NCBI GenBank assembly: GCA_016711805.1
Contig: JADJSH010000001.1
Location: 310,001-374,000 of the forward strand
Direction: 5' to 3'
Origin: Bacteroidota bacterium
Lineage (GTDB): Bacteria > Bacteroidota > Bacteroidia > B-17B0 > Aurantibacillaceae
Length of the DNA: 64,000 bases
The position numbers and the translations under genes are program-made. The notes beneath the pieces were generated by a model. It did no database searches. It was given only the letters and a program-made list of their open reading frames with translations, and was not told where the DNA came from. This document shows, piece by piece, positions 9,679 through 18,196 of the stretch (positions are counted from its first letter, which is position 1; every line of letters begins with the position of its first letter).

Positions 9679-9870
9679 ATAACAGTACCTAAAACTTATT
9701 CGAGTAACATCAAAGCATTTGCAATAAATGCCACTTCGCGAAAGCAATTCATTTTGCAAATGCTTTTTAATACTGCTACTGAATGTAAAAAATTAAAGAA
9801 ATTTGTAGTTGACAAAAACGAAGAGCATTTTGATAAACTCGAAAGGGAATTATCTAAAATGAAATTGTAA
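9679..9870 (+). CDS. Possible small or decayed gene of about 63 codons, no ATG at its start
   Basis: An open frame runs from 9679 to the stop at 9868-9870. The peptide TVPKTYSSNIKAF, then FILQMLFNTATECKKL, then a charged helix FVVDKNEEHFDKLERE looks like a real helical protein. The codon before TVPKT is ATA, where ATG would be expected; the first in-frame ATG (9760) would leave only 36 residues. It may use ATA or TTG, or be a relic whose start was lost. A bidirectional terminator follows. I do not recognise the family. Confidence 0.3.
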   Translation: MTVPKTYSSNIKAFAINATSRKQFILQMLFNTATECKKLKKFVVDKNEEHFDKLERELSKMKL

Positions 9871-9878
9871 GAAAAACA

Positions 9879-9909
9879 AAAAAAGCATCCACTTAGTGAA
9901 TGCTTTTTT
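9879..9909. terminator. Bidirectional terminator
   Basis: AAAAAAGCAT pairs with ATGCTTTTTT around a short CAC/GTG extension and a TTA loop, giving A and T runs on both sides. It can stop transcripts from the small frame on the + strand and from the barrel gene on the - strand. Confidence 0.75.
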
Positions 9910-9930
9910 AATATCTGTTTTTCTTTTGTA

Positions 9931-10847
9931 TTAGAACTTCGCTCTAATCTTACGAACTTTACCTCTACGTTTTTTACCGAAAAAGTGTCCGTAACGTCCT
10001 CTATAAAAACTTGATTTACCTCTTAAAACATAACTATAGCTTAAACTCATAGTCATGTAACCATCTTTATGTGTTTTATCACCACGTTTTTGTCCTACTC
10101 CTAGTTCATTATCATAACCAAAATTCTTAGCAAATTCAGGATCTATATCCGTCAATTCTCCCGTTCTATTGCCTAAGGCAGCAGCTTCAGGAGTTTGAGT
10201 TGATGGATCAGCATAATTTCCACTAACATCATCTAAATAATCTGTAAATGTTGTTCTATAGTTTAACTCATAACCAATACGGTGTTTTTTGTGAATTGTA
10301 AAATAAAAACCAACACCTGCAGGTATATTAATTCCGATTGGCGAGTATCTCACACCTTCTGTTTGTAAAGGGCGAAGTTTTACTCCTCCATCTAAAGTTT
10401 TTGGGTTAGAATAAAACCGCCCACTCCAGCAAAAAAGTATGCTCTAAAACCGTTTCTATATCTGTAAGTATTTCCTAAGTCATTGTCTTCATAAAAAAAC
10501 ACTTGGCCTGTTACCGCCAAATCAAACATATCATTTCTAAAATTTAAATTACGACCGTTTCGACCAGGATTTGTAGATAATTTATCATCACCTTCAATAC
10601 GTAAATAATCTAAAGCTAATTTTACTGAAACTTTTGGATGAACTCTATAACGAGCAAAACCACCTACATTCCAGCGAGTTTTAGCCATTTTCATGTCAGC
10701 CACAAAGTCTCTTCGTGTTTTTTCTTTCCCTCCAATGTCTCCTAAATAGTTAGAAACACCAACAGAAACACCGTAATCCCAAAGCCATTGAGCTTTAGAA
10801 ACAGTAGTTAAGCATAAAACAAAAATTAAGATAAAAATATTTTTCAT
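9931..10847 (-). CDS. DUF6089/PorG-like outer-membrane beta-barrel protein (one frameshift)
   Basis: Corrected for one indel this is a protein of about 305 residues. ATG 10847 gives a signal peptide MKNIFILIFVLCLTTVSKAQ; the frame extends upstream, but those codons are unlikely to be translated. The mature part opens with WLWDYGVSVGVSNYLGDIGG, followed by RNLNFRND and an FAGVGGFYSNP segment, a pattern I associate with the DUF6089 family. T9SS component PorG belongs to this group, so a role in secretion or another envelope function is possible but unproven. It ends in a basic tail and Phe. The frame breaks at the A4 run 10413-10416, where one more base restores it. A -7 box CAAAAATA (reverse of TATTTTTG) lies upstream. 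Confidence 0.7.
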
Positions 10848-10870
10848 TGAACTAATCGTATTAAAGTATA

Positions 10871-10878
10871 CAAAAATA
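10871..10878 (-). promoter_or_regulatory. -7 promoter box TATTTTTG (minus strand)
   Basis: This is a perfect match to TAnnTTTG on the minus strand, about 24 bases before the ATG at 10847 of the barrel gene. No -33 element is obvious. The divergent nitronate monooxygenase gene starts at 10916. Confidence 0.45.
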
Positions 10879-10915
10879 ATAAAATCTTTAACTTTACACC
10901 AAAAAATATACCATA

Positions 10916-11860
10916 ATGGATACAATTAAACGATTATTTAACATAAAGTACCCCATTGTACAGGGTGGAATGATTTGGTGCAGTGGTTGGGAATTGGCCG
11001 CAGCTGTTTCAAATGCGGGTGGACTGGGACTTATAGGCTCAGGATCGATGTATCCAGATATTTTAAGAGAGCAAATCAAAAAATGTAAACAAGCTACTAA
11101 CAATCCGTTTGGGGTAAACGTACCTCTACTCTACCCAAATATTGAAGAACATATCAAAATTATCATCGAAGAAGGTGTTAAAATTGTATTTACCTCAGCT
11201 GGAAACCCTAAAACTTGGACTAATCACTTAAAAGAACAGGGAATTACGGTAGTTCACGTAGTATCAAATATTAAATTCGCTATTAAATGCCAAGAAGCTG
11301 GGGTTGACGCCATAGTTGCAGAGGGTTTTGAAGCTGGAGGACATAACGGTCGAGAAGAAACAACTACTTTAGTTTTAATTCCACAAGTTAAAAAAGCAAT
11401 TACTATTCCTCTAATTGCAGCTGGTGGAATTGGTTCGGGTAAAGCCATGGCAGCCGCCTTCGCATTAGGAGCAGAAGGGGTTCAAATTGGAAGTCGTTTT
11501 GTAACAACTCAAGAATCATCGGCACACATCAATTTTAAAAACGCTATTATTGAAGCGAAAGAAGGCGATACCCAATTATCACTAAAACAATTAACGCCTG
11601 TTAGATTACTAAAAAATTCATTTTCAGAAAAAGTAAACGAATTAGAAAAAAAAGGCGCTAGTGTTGAAGAATTATCCAATTTGTTAGGACGAGGTCGCGC
11701 CAAAAAAGGCATGTTTGAAGGTGATTTAGTGGAAGGTGAATTAGAAATAGGTCAAGTTTCGGGTGCTATTGATAAAATACAAACGGTTAAAGAAGTGGTG
11801 GATGAAATAGTGGCAGAATATAATTTGGTTATTAAAAAATTAGAGGGCAACTATCTATAA
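10916..11860 (+). CDS. Nitronate monooxygenase-family FMN enzyme
   Basis: A 314-residue TIM-barrel flavoprotein. It has the N-terminal QGGM motif (16-19), SNAGGLGLIGSG (32-43), the conserved histidine in AEGFEAGGHNG (His143) and the FMN phosphate segments AAGGIGSGKAM and GAEGVQIGSRF. The family contains nitronate monooxygenases (oxidative removal of nitro groups such as propionate 3-nitronate) and the enoyl-ACP reductase FabK. The GGHNGREE segment fits the former better, but FabK-type activity is not excluded. It is divergent from the barrel gene and overlaps the convergent membrane-protein gene by six bases. A TAACTTTA box at 10889-10896 may be its promoter. Confidence 0.82.
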   Translation: MDTIKRLFNIKYPIVQGGMIWCSGWELAAAVSNAGGLGLIGSGSMYPDILREQIKKCKQATNNPFGVNVPLLYPNIEEHIKIIIEEGVKIVFTSAGNPKTWTNHLKEQGITVVHVVSNIKFAIKCQEAGVDAIVAEGFEAGGHNGREETTTLVLIPQVKKAITIPLIAAGGIGSGKAMAAAFALGAEGVQIGSRFVTTQESSAHINFKNAIIEAKEGDTQLSLKQLTPVRLLKNSFSEKVNELEKKGASVEELSNLLGRGRAKKGMFEGDLVEGELEIGQVSGAIDKIQTVKEVVDEIVAEYNLVIKKLEGNYL

Positions 11861-13288
11861 CTTTATCAAATAAAAATGCGTTAGATCAAGCGTATCGCCT
11901 TTTGCTAGTTTAATACCTTGTATTTTAGGATACAATTCTTGCACGGATTGTTTGGGCGATAAAAAATAATCTGCTTTTGAAAAAACGTCAGCATAATTTT
12001 TATTTCCTACAAAATAACTATGTCTATCGCATAATAAATTAATAACAAATGGCTTTCCAAACGCAATTGTTTTTTCGGCAGGAACTATGTCTTTTACTTT
12101 CTCTAAATCAGTCATTGCCTCTGCATTATAGGGCCCAATTTGAGTTGACTGATGATTTACTGCCAACCAAATAGTTTTACTATTACTTAATAATATTGCG
12201 CATAAAAAGCCTACGATAAAAATAGGTTTATGCTTAAAATTTATTTTTTCAATAATTTTATTAAACCCATATATCATAAAATAAATAAATAAAGGCACTA
12301 TTGGAATCAAGTATTTAATCGTATCCCCATTATATGGATAAGCTAATAAAAACAATATGTAAAACAGAAAAGCAAAATGAAGAATATTGACTTTATTTTT
12401 CAAAGAACAAATAATACCAATTATAAACAAAAAAATTACCGAACACTTCATAATAGTATTGATCCAAAAAGGAATTTCTTGCTCAAAAAACAAAGTGATG
12501 TAACGTGCATACATACTCACATTATCAAAAAATTGATGAACATTTAATCTACTAATTACTAGATTTCCATATAATGTTACTTCTTGATTATTAATTGAAC
12601 TTAGAAAAAAATGATTGATAAAAAGTGTTACGATTCCGAATATGCCAAAACATATCGTCAGCTCTTTTAGTTTTTCTTTAATGCGATTTTCTTTTGAAAG
12701 TAACAAATGAACACAATAAGCTAACAGTAACGAAAGCCCAATAAATCTAATAGAAACAAGTAAGGCTAATAAAATGGGGATACTAAACTTTACCCAATTC
12801 TTTTTATGGTGTAATAGCAATAACACCAAACAAAACAAACTAATAAATAAAAATTCAGGAACAACCTCTGACTTTAATCGCAAAAATAAAAAGTTATAAA
12901 ACACACATAAACTGCCTAAAAAACTAATGATTAAACTAAAATGTTTGCTAAGGAACAAGAAAAAACAAACCGCTGCTAAGATGTAACTTAACGAAATTAA
13001 ATTCACATACCGTTGTATTTCAATAGTTGGATTGACAACACTTAATACAACCGAAAAAAACACGCTTCGTTTAGGGCTACTATATTCCTCAACATTTAAA
13101 ACCTGTTTATAAATTGGCGAAGGGGACTTTATTTGCTGACTTTGATAAACATATTGCGCAAAATCATCGCCCCAATCGGGGTATTTTTGAGTATGTATAA
13201 AATAGGTAGGAATAAGAACAATAATGAGCAACAATCCATAAATTACTTTATGCTTAAAAATGACCTGAGAAAAATAATTTCGCATCAC
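11855..13288 (-). CDS. Polytopic membrane protein, GT-C/family 39-like glycosyltransferase
   Basis: About 477 residues with roughly eleven hydrophobic helices. After the first helix there is an acidic pair in PDWGDDFAQYV (Asp41-Asp42). This is the position of the catalytic acidic residue in GT-C enzymes, which transfer sugars from lipid-phosphate donors on the periplasmic face. The C-terminal 100 residues are soluble. Start: GTG 13288 overlaps the upstream gene by four bases; ATG 13285 gives a TGATG stop-start junction. Either implies translational coupling to the HEAT-like gene. The substrate is unknown; a non-enzymatic membrane protein is possible. Confidence 0.6.
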   Translation of the reverse strand: MMRNYFSQVIFKHKVIYGLLLIIVLIPTYFIHTQKYPDWGDDFAQYVYQSQQIKSPSPIYKQVLNVEEYSSPKRSVFFSVVLSVVNPTIEIQRYVNLISLSYILAAVCFFLFLSKHFSLIISFLGSLCVFYNFLFLRLKSEVVPEFLFISLFCLVLLLLHHKKNWVKFSIPILLALLVSIRFIGLSLLLAYCVHLLLSKENRIKEKLKELTICFGIFGIVTLFINHFFLSSINNQEVTLYGNLVISRLNVHQFFDNVSMYARYITLFFEQEIPFWINTIMKCSVIFLFIIGIICSLKNKVNILHFAFLFYILFLLAYPYNGDTIKYLIPIVPLFIYFMIYGFNKIIEKINFKHKPIFIVGFLCAILLSNSKTIWLAVNHQSTQIGPYNAEAMTDLEKVKDIVPAEKTIAFGKPFVINLLCDRHSYFVGNKNYADVFSKADYFLSPKQSVQELYPKIQGIKLAKGDTLDLTHFYLIKL

Positions 13289-13827
13289 TGTTTATTAAGT
13301 TTATGAATTGCTTTGATGGTATTTTTAACACGGCTTCTAATGCCTGGTCCATTTTCGGTTTCACTTAAGTGATTTAAAACAATCAAAAGTTCATTTAATA
13401 ATTCGGGATAAGGCTTAGCAATATTAAAAACCACGGTAATAGCAAATGCTCTAACAGCAATGGCTTCAGAAGGATTTTTAATATATTCAAAACATTTATC
13501 TAAAATAAACGACTCTGTTTTTTTAGGTACAGGATGTTTTTGAAATAACCTTAACGTATTTCTAATAACGCCATTATGTAAATTGCTTTGTTTTAAATTA
13601 TTAATCAACTTAATATGATAAGGCTTAGTGCAATCATAATCCAAATCACTACAATGCCCTAAAACCCACATTGCTCTGCTACTCAGTAAATGATCTTTTT
13701 CAAATGCTAACGAAACTAACTCAGCAATTTGATTGCTATTTATGATTTTTTGAGCTAAAGCAGGTGCTTTAAACTCTCGTATATCGGGCAGTAACTCGTC
13801 TTTTAAATTAAGTTTAGGATGCTTCAT
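13285..13827 (-). CDS. HEAT/ARM-like helical-repeat protein of unknown function
   Basis: A 180-residue soluble, all-helical protein. Repeating helix pairs such as SSRAMWVLGHC, NGVIRNTLRLFQKH, IAVRAFAITVVFNIA and GIRSRVKNTIKAIHK look like HEAT/armadillo units, each with an Arg at the same helix position. Such folds usually bind other proteins. No signal peptide is present. Its stop codon overlaps the start of the downstream GT-C-like gene, so the two are likely co-translated, but no shared function is evident. Confidence 0.65.
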   Translation of the reverse strand: MKHPKLNLKDELLPDIREFKAPALAQKIINSNQIAELVSLAFEKDHLLSSRAMWVLGHCSDLDYDCTKPYHIKLINNLKQSNLHNGVIRNTLRLFQKHPVPKKTESFILDKCFEYIKNPSEAIAVRAFAITVVFNIAKPYPELLNELLIVLNHLSETENGPGIRSRVKNTIKAIHKLNKQ

Positions 13828-13896
13828 TCTAATAAATCAAAAAATAATATTCTGTACTATTAAGCAATAAGAAATAAATATAAGTAAATTTTAAAA

Positions 13897-13904
13897 TAGC
13901 TTTG
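13897..13904 (+). promoter_or_regulatory. -7 promoter box TAGCTTTG
   Basis: A perfect TAnnTTTG match 47 bases before the ATG of the PaaK-like ligase gene (13952). No good -33 TTTG is found at the right spacing. Confidence 0.4.
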
Positions 13905-13951
13905 TGTTTTATCAAATTATATGTAAACTCGTATAAATTTACTGAATATTT

Positions 13952-15253
13952 ATGAGTGGCTTGTTACCAGAAATAGAGACTAAATCATCCAAAGAAATTG
14001 AACAATTTCAAGAAAAAAAATTAGCTGATTTATTATCTTATGTAAATACACATTCTAAATTTTATCAATCTCGTTTTAAAGAAAATAATATTGATATTTC
14101 AACAATTAAAACAATACAAGATTTACAAAAAGTCCCTGTTACGTCAAAAGACGATTTATATAATAACAACCAAGATTTTATTTGCGTTACACCCGATAAA
14201 ATTATTGATTATGTAACAACGAGCGGGACTTTAGGCGACCCTTTAACTTTTGTTTTAACTGATAAAGATTTAGATAGGCTAGCCTACAACGAATATATTT
14301 CTTTAGCATGCGCTGGAGGAAGTAAAAACGACATCTATCAATTAATGACAACTATTGATCGCCGTTTTATGGCTGGAATGGCTTATTTTTTGGGATTAAA
14401 ACAGATGGGGGCTGGTGTTGTGAGAGTTGGGAATGGCATGCCTGAATTTCAGTGGGATACCATTAAACGATTAAAGCCAACTATAGCCATTGCAGTACCT
14501 TCTTTTTTATTAAAATTAATTGAGTTTGCCGAACAAAATAATATTGATTATAAAAATTGCAGTATTAAAAAAGTAGTTTGCATTGGAGAGCCAATTCGTA
14601 ATGAAGATTTTTCATATAATACTTTAGGAAAACGTATTACAGATAAATGGCCGTTACAATTATTTAGCACTTATGCGTCAACCGAGATGGGTGCTGCCTT
14701 TACCGAATGTGAGGCAGGAAAAGGAGGTCATCATCATCCCGAATTATTAATAGTTGAATTTTTAGATGATCACAATCAACCAGTAGCAAAAGGAGAGCCT
14801 GGTGAATTAACAGTAACCACTTTAGGTGTAGAAGGCATGCCCTTGATTCGTTTTAAAACTGGCGATATTTGTAAAGCTCATGATGAAGTTTGTAGTTGTG
14901 GAAGAACAACGATGCGAATTAGTCCAATTTTGGGGCGCAAGCAGCAAATGATAAAATTTAAAGGAACTAGTTTATATCCGCCATCTTTGTATGATATTTT
15001 GAATACCGTGCCTTACATTAAAAATTTTATTATCGAAGTGTTTACAAACGATATTGGTACAGATGAAATAGTCATTAATATTGGCGCAGTTAATCCTCCT
15101 GAAAACTTCGATAAAGATTTAAAAGATCATTTTAGAGCAAAGTTAAGAGTCGCCCCACATATAGTTTTAGAAACTCCTGAAGCCATAAGTAAACGACAAA
15201 ACCCTGAAATGAGCAGAAAGCCCATTACCTTTATAGATAGAAGAAATAAATAA
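13952..15253 (+). CDS. PaaK-like (phenylacetate-CoA ligase family) AMP-forming enzyme
   Basis: A 433-residue adenylate-forming enzyme of the PaaK family. It shows the phosphate-binding TTSGTLGDPLTF (about 88-99), the adenine-site region STYASTEMG (about 238-246), the hinge RFKTGDIC and a C-terminal lid domain beginning at GRKQQMIKFKG. A CSCGR pair in EVCSCGRTTMR matches the PaaK zinc-like motif. It should activate an aryl or other carboxylic acid via acyl-AMP to a CoA thioester; the substrate is not determined. The downstream acyltransferase starts 80 bases later on the same strand and may use its product. No phenylacetate catabolic genes lie nearby. Confidence 0.8.
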   Translation: MSGLLPEIETKSSKEIEQFQEKKLADLLSYVNTHSKFYQSRFKENNIDISTIKTIQDLQKVPVTSKDDLYNNNQDFICVTPDKIIDYVTTSGTLGDPLTFVLTDKDLDRLAYNEYISLACAGGSKNDIYQLMTTIDRRFMAGMAYFLGLKQMGAGVVRVGNGMPEFQWDTIKRLKPTIAIAVPSFLLKLIEFAEQNNIDYKNCSIKKVVCIGEPIRNEDFSYNTLGKRITDKWPLQLFSTYASTEMGAAFTECEAGKGGHHHPELLIVEFLDDHNQPVAKGEPGELTVTTLGVEGMPLIRFKTGDICKAHDEVCSCGRTTMRISPILGRKQQMIKFKGTSLYPPSLYDILNTVPYIKNFIIEVFTNDIGTDEIVINIGAVNPPENFDKDLKDHFRAKLRVAPHIVLETPEAISKRQNPEMSRKPITFIDRRNK

Positions 15254-15333
15254 TGAAATAGTCAGATAACATTTTCTAAATCAAAAAAACATGTGACTAT
15301 TCGATGTCACAATAAAAAAAATAACAGACATTA

Positions 15334-16512
15334 ATGAAATTATATAAATCAGCGCCACCAAATAAAATTAGCGACTTTGCTAAAGAATTTAATTTTGAAT
15401 TACTAAGACCATATTATGATAATGAGTCTGATGAAGTAATGAAACGTATTGCGCAATACGATTCATATCACAAAGCGATGGCATATTTATGGCCAGAAAT
15501 GAGTAAAGAAGAAGTTGTTGAAAAAGCACTTAATACAAAATCTCCATACGAATTTCAAACGGGGTATATGAGTGAAGCTATTTGGAAAATAGTAAACTCT
15601 ACTTCCGCTGGATTAACTTGGAGCGGACTCGAACATTTAGATAGCAACAAAGCTTATTTATATATTGCCAATCACAGAGATATTTTATTAGACAGCGCCA
15701 TTCTTCAAATTATTTTAGATAAAGAAGAGTTTGAAACCTCAGAAATAACTTTTGGTTCAAACTTAATGGATCAAGGCTTTATTACTGATTTTGGGAGAAT
15801 GAATAGAATGTTTACTGTAAAACGTGAAGGAAATGTAAAAGAATTATATGATATTTCTCGTCAGTTAAGTGCATACATTCGCCATGTAATTTTGGATAAA
15901 AATACAAGTGTTTGGATAGCACAACGCAATGGCAGAACCAAAGATGGGAATGACATGACGCAAACTGGATTATTAAAAATGCTAAACCTAAGCGGAGATG
16001 CTGATTTCAAAAAAAGTTTTTCTGAATTAAACATCGTTCCTCTTACCATTAGTTTTGAATACGAGCCTTGCGATCATTTAAAGGTGCAAGAATTATATTT
16101 ATCATCGTTACATACAAAATATGTAAAAGCACCAGGCGAAGACTTGAATAGTATTTTAACAGGTATTAAGCAGCCCAAAGGAAAAATATACGTGGCATTT
16201 GGGAAACCCATTACTGCAAATGATTTAGTGGAGATTGATAAATCTATTAATGAAAATGAAAAAATAAAATTATTAGCTTCTCATATTGACAAATGTATTT
16301 ATCAGAGTTATAAATTAAATCCAATCAATTATGTTGCTTATGATGTGTTAAATAAAACAAACGTGTTTGAAAGCAATTACACTTCTGTAGAAAAACAATC
16401 TTTTCTAAATTATATAGATACTAAAATAAAAGATATGACTGGAGAAGCAGATGTTTTAAAGAATTTATTTTTGACGCTTTATGCTAACCCTGTTATCAAT
16501 AAGCTAAAATAA
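15334..16512 (+). CDS. PlsC-like phospholipid/glycerol acyltransferase
   Basis: A 392-residue protein with a central acyltransferase domain: IANHRDILLDSA (about 110-121) carries the catalytic His in the NHRD form, with the second Asp six rather than five residues after it. It is followed by NRMFTVKRE and the substrate-site segment VWIAQRNGRTKDG, where EGTRS is usual in PlsC. The flanking regions are helical, and the C-terminal 90 residues are unassigned. The variant motifs fit the glycerol-phosphate/DHAP branch of the superfamily. It probably acylates a lipid acceptor at the inner face of the membrane. Its 3' end overlaps the convergent outer-membrane gene by nine bases. Confidence 0.77.
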   Translation: MKLYKSAPPNKISDFAKEFNFELLRPYYDNESDEVMKRIAQYDSYHKAMAYLWPEMSKEEVVEKALNTKSPYEFQTGYMSEAIWKIVNSTSAGLTWSGLEHLDSNKAYLYIANHRDILLDSAILQIILDKEEFETSEITFGSNLMDQGFITDFGRMNRMFTVKREGNVKELYDISRQLSAYIRHVILDKNTSVWIAQRNGRTKDGNDMTQTGLLKMLNLSGDADFKKSFSELNIVPLTISFEYEPCDHLKVQELYLSSLHTKYVKAPGEDLNSILTGIKQPKGKIYVAFGKPITANDLVEIDKSINENEKIKLLASHIDKCIYQSYKLNPINYVAYDVLNKTNVFESNYTSVEKQSFLNYIDTKIKDMTGEADVLKNLFLTLYANPVINKLK

Positions 16513-17349
16513 CAGAACTCCTACTTTTAAGAACACATTGAATCTATTAACACCTCGAACTCTCCAAGGCGAAGTAGATTTCATATAATTAACGCCATTT
16601 ACATTATTTGTAAAAATACCATCTCCATCAGTTACCACATCAAAAAAAGTTGATAAAAGAGCGAAAACATTTGCATTAAAGCCGTAGTCTATCGTAATGC
16701 GATTAGCAACAATATTGGTTCTACCAAAACCAAATAAAAAATCAAACTTTGTAAAACTTTGCTTCTGTTCTCCAAAATCATTAAAGTCTGGATACACATA
16801 ATTATTAAAACCTCCATATTTTAACATCATTTCATTTGGATTATAATGACAGGTAAATCTTCTTATGGTAATCCCAAATTGCATATATCTGCCCCAAGGA
16901 GCTAAGTAACGTCTATTAAATAGTTTTGCATAAAGAGAGTAATTTTGTCCCAATATCGTATACATACCTTGTGGAGTCCCATTATATGAAACGACGGAAG
17001 TAGACCCGTATTGATCTATTTGTTTAGTAGTAGCAGAAACCTCACGTGCATTATCGTAAGTCGTTTTATAAAATTTAGCGGAGATACCCAATAAAAATCT
17101 ATTTTTAAAAGCGTATTCTAAAAAACCCTCATGTAATGAATTAAATGCAAATTCACCATCAGAAGCATTGCCATTAGATCTTCCTATAATTGTATTTCCT
17201 TGACCATTTGATCCAAATAAAGCTGGACTAAAATAAAAACCATAACCACCAACCAAACGCTTACCCATATATCCAGCTGTTTGGCCAGATAATGAAATTA
17301 TATTGACTATAAATAAAATAAGTACTAAAGCAAGTTTTGATTGGCGCAT
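16504..17349 (-). CDS. Outer-membrane barrel-like protein, copy 2 of a tandem pair
   Basis: A 281-residue exported protein (signal MRQSKLALVLILFIVNIISL) related to its upstream neighbour along its whole length. Both share GYMGKRLV near the mature N-terminus, HEG in a central strand, RYLAPWGRYMQFG (here) or RYVAPWGRYVMFG (neighbour), a FGxGR motif and the same C-terminus RGINRFNVFLKVGVLLF-type ending. Alternating aromatic strands and a terminal Phe indicate a beta-barrel in the outer membrane. The function is unknown. It starts three bases after the neighbour's stop, so the two form an operon with the M48 peptidase gene. Confidence 0.65.
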   Translation of the reverse strand: MRQSKLALVLILFIVNIISLSGQTAGYMGKRLVGGYGFYFSPALFGSNGQGNTIIGRSNGNASDGEFAFNSLHEGFLEYAFKNRFLLGISAKFYKTTYDNAREVSATTKQIDQYGSTSVVSYNGTPQGMYTILGQNYSLYAKLFNRRYLAPWGRYMQFGITIRRFTCHYNPNEMMLKYGGFNNYVYPDFNDFGEQKQSFTKFDFLFGFGRTNIVANRITIDYGFNANVFALLSTFFDVVTDGDGIFTNNVNGVNYMKSTSPWRVRGVNRFNVFLKVGVLLF

Positions 17350-17352
17350 AAA

Positions 17353-18192
17353 TCAAAATAAAAGGACACCCACTTTTAAGAATACATTAAATCTATTTAT
17401 ACCTCTAACTCTTGTTTTATGTGTATTTTCAATATAATTTAAATTTGTAGTTTTTTCTCTAAATAAATCATCTGGAGCTCCATCTAACACTACATTTAGA
17501 GCACCCATTATAACAGACAGAATTTGAGTGTTACATCCATAATCAATAACGATTCTATTGCCTATGATTCTACTTCTGCCCCAGCCCAACATAATATTAA
17601 AGCCATTATATTTTTGTTCAAAGTCTCCAAAATCTTTAATGATCGTGTTTGATACATTATTATAATTGTAATCGTCCTTTAAATACATAACAGTTGGGTT
17701 GTAGCTTGTTTTAACAGTATTTAAAACAGGTCCAAACATCACATATCTTCCCCACGGCGCTACGTAACGAGAACCGAAATACTTAAAATATAATGTATAG
17801 CTAAGTCCAGTAATATCATAATATCCGGCTGGCTGTCCCGAATATGAATATCTATCTCCACTTAAAGGATCATAAGTATTATAATCCAAATATTCGGCGT
17901 TATCATACACTGTTTTATAATATCGTGCCGAAAAATTCATCATCCATTTACTAGACATAGCAAATTCCAAACTGCCTTCGTGAATCATATTTAGAGCAAA
18001 TACGCCCGATTCTGCACTTCCTGAAGTTCCTATTAAAGTTGTATTATTAGCGCTCGCTCCAAATGAAACTGGGCTAGTATGAAATCCATAATTCAACACA
18101 AGTCTTTTTCCCATGTATCCAGTTGACTGTGCATTAGAATTTAATGCTATTAAGAATAGAACGAATACGATATTAAAGTAGTTTGATTTCAT
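17353..18192 (-). CDS. Outer-membrane barrel-like protein, copy 1 of a tandem pair
   Basis: About 279 residues from ATG 18192 (signal MKSNYFNIVFVLFLIALNSN). An alternative ATG at 18207 would overlap the M48 gene by 11 bases and add MQNKK. It shares the framework of the gene at 16504: GYMGKRLVLNYGFHTSP, a FALNMIHEGSLEF strand, RYVAPWGRYVMFG, LGWGRSRI and a C-terminus FLKVGVLLF. The pair clearly arose by duplication. The likely location is the outer membrane. The upstream gene encodes an M48 peptidase, whose expression would be linked, but no functional connection can be shown. Confidence 0.65.
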   Translation of the reverse strand: MKSNYFNIVFVLFLIALNSNAQSTGYMGKRLVLNYGFHTSPVSFGASANNTTLIGTSGSAESGVFALNMIHEGSLEFAMSSKWMMNFSARYYKTVYDNAEYLDYNTYDPLSGDRYSYSGQPAGYYDITGLSYTLYFKYFGSRYVAPWGRYVMFGPVLNTVKTSYNPTVMYLKDDYNYNNVSNTIIKDFGDFEQKYNGFNIMLGWGRSRIIGNRIVIDYGCNTQILSVIMGALNVVLDGAPDDLFREKTTNLNYIENTHKTRVRGINRFNVFLKVGVLLF

Positions 18193-18196
18193 TTTT

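Noticed and set aside
10916..11860. FabK (enoyl-ACP reductase II) as the name for the nitronate monooxygenase-like gene
   Set aside because: The GGHNGREE segment and lack of fatty-acid-synthesis neighbours favour the monooxygenase branch; FabK kept only as an alternative.
15295..15312. GTGAC...GTCAC inverted repeat between the PaaK-like and acyltransferase genes
   Set aside because: Only five bp per arm with an eight-base spacer; too weak to call an operator or terminator.
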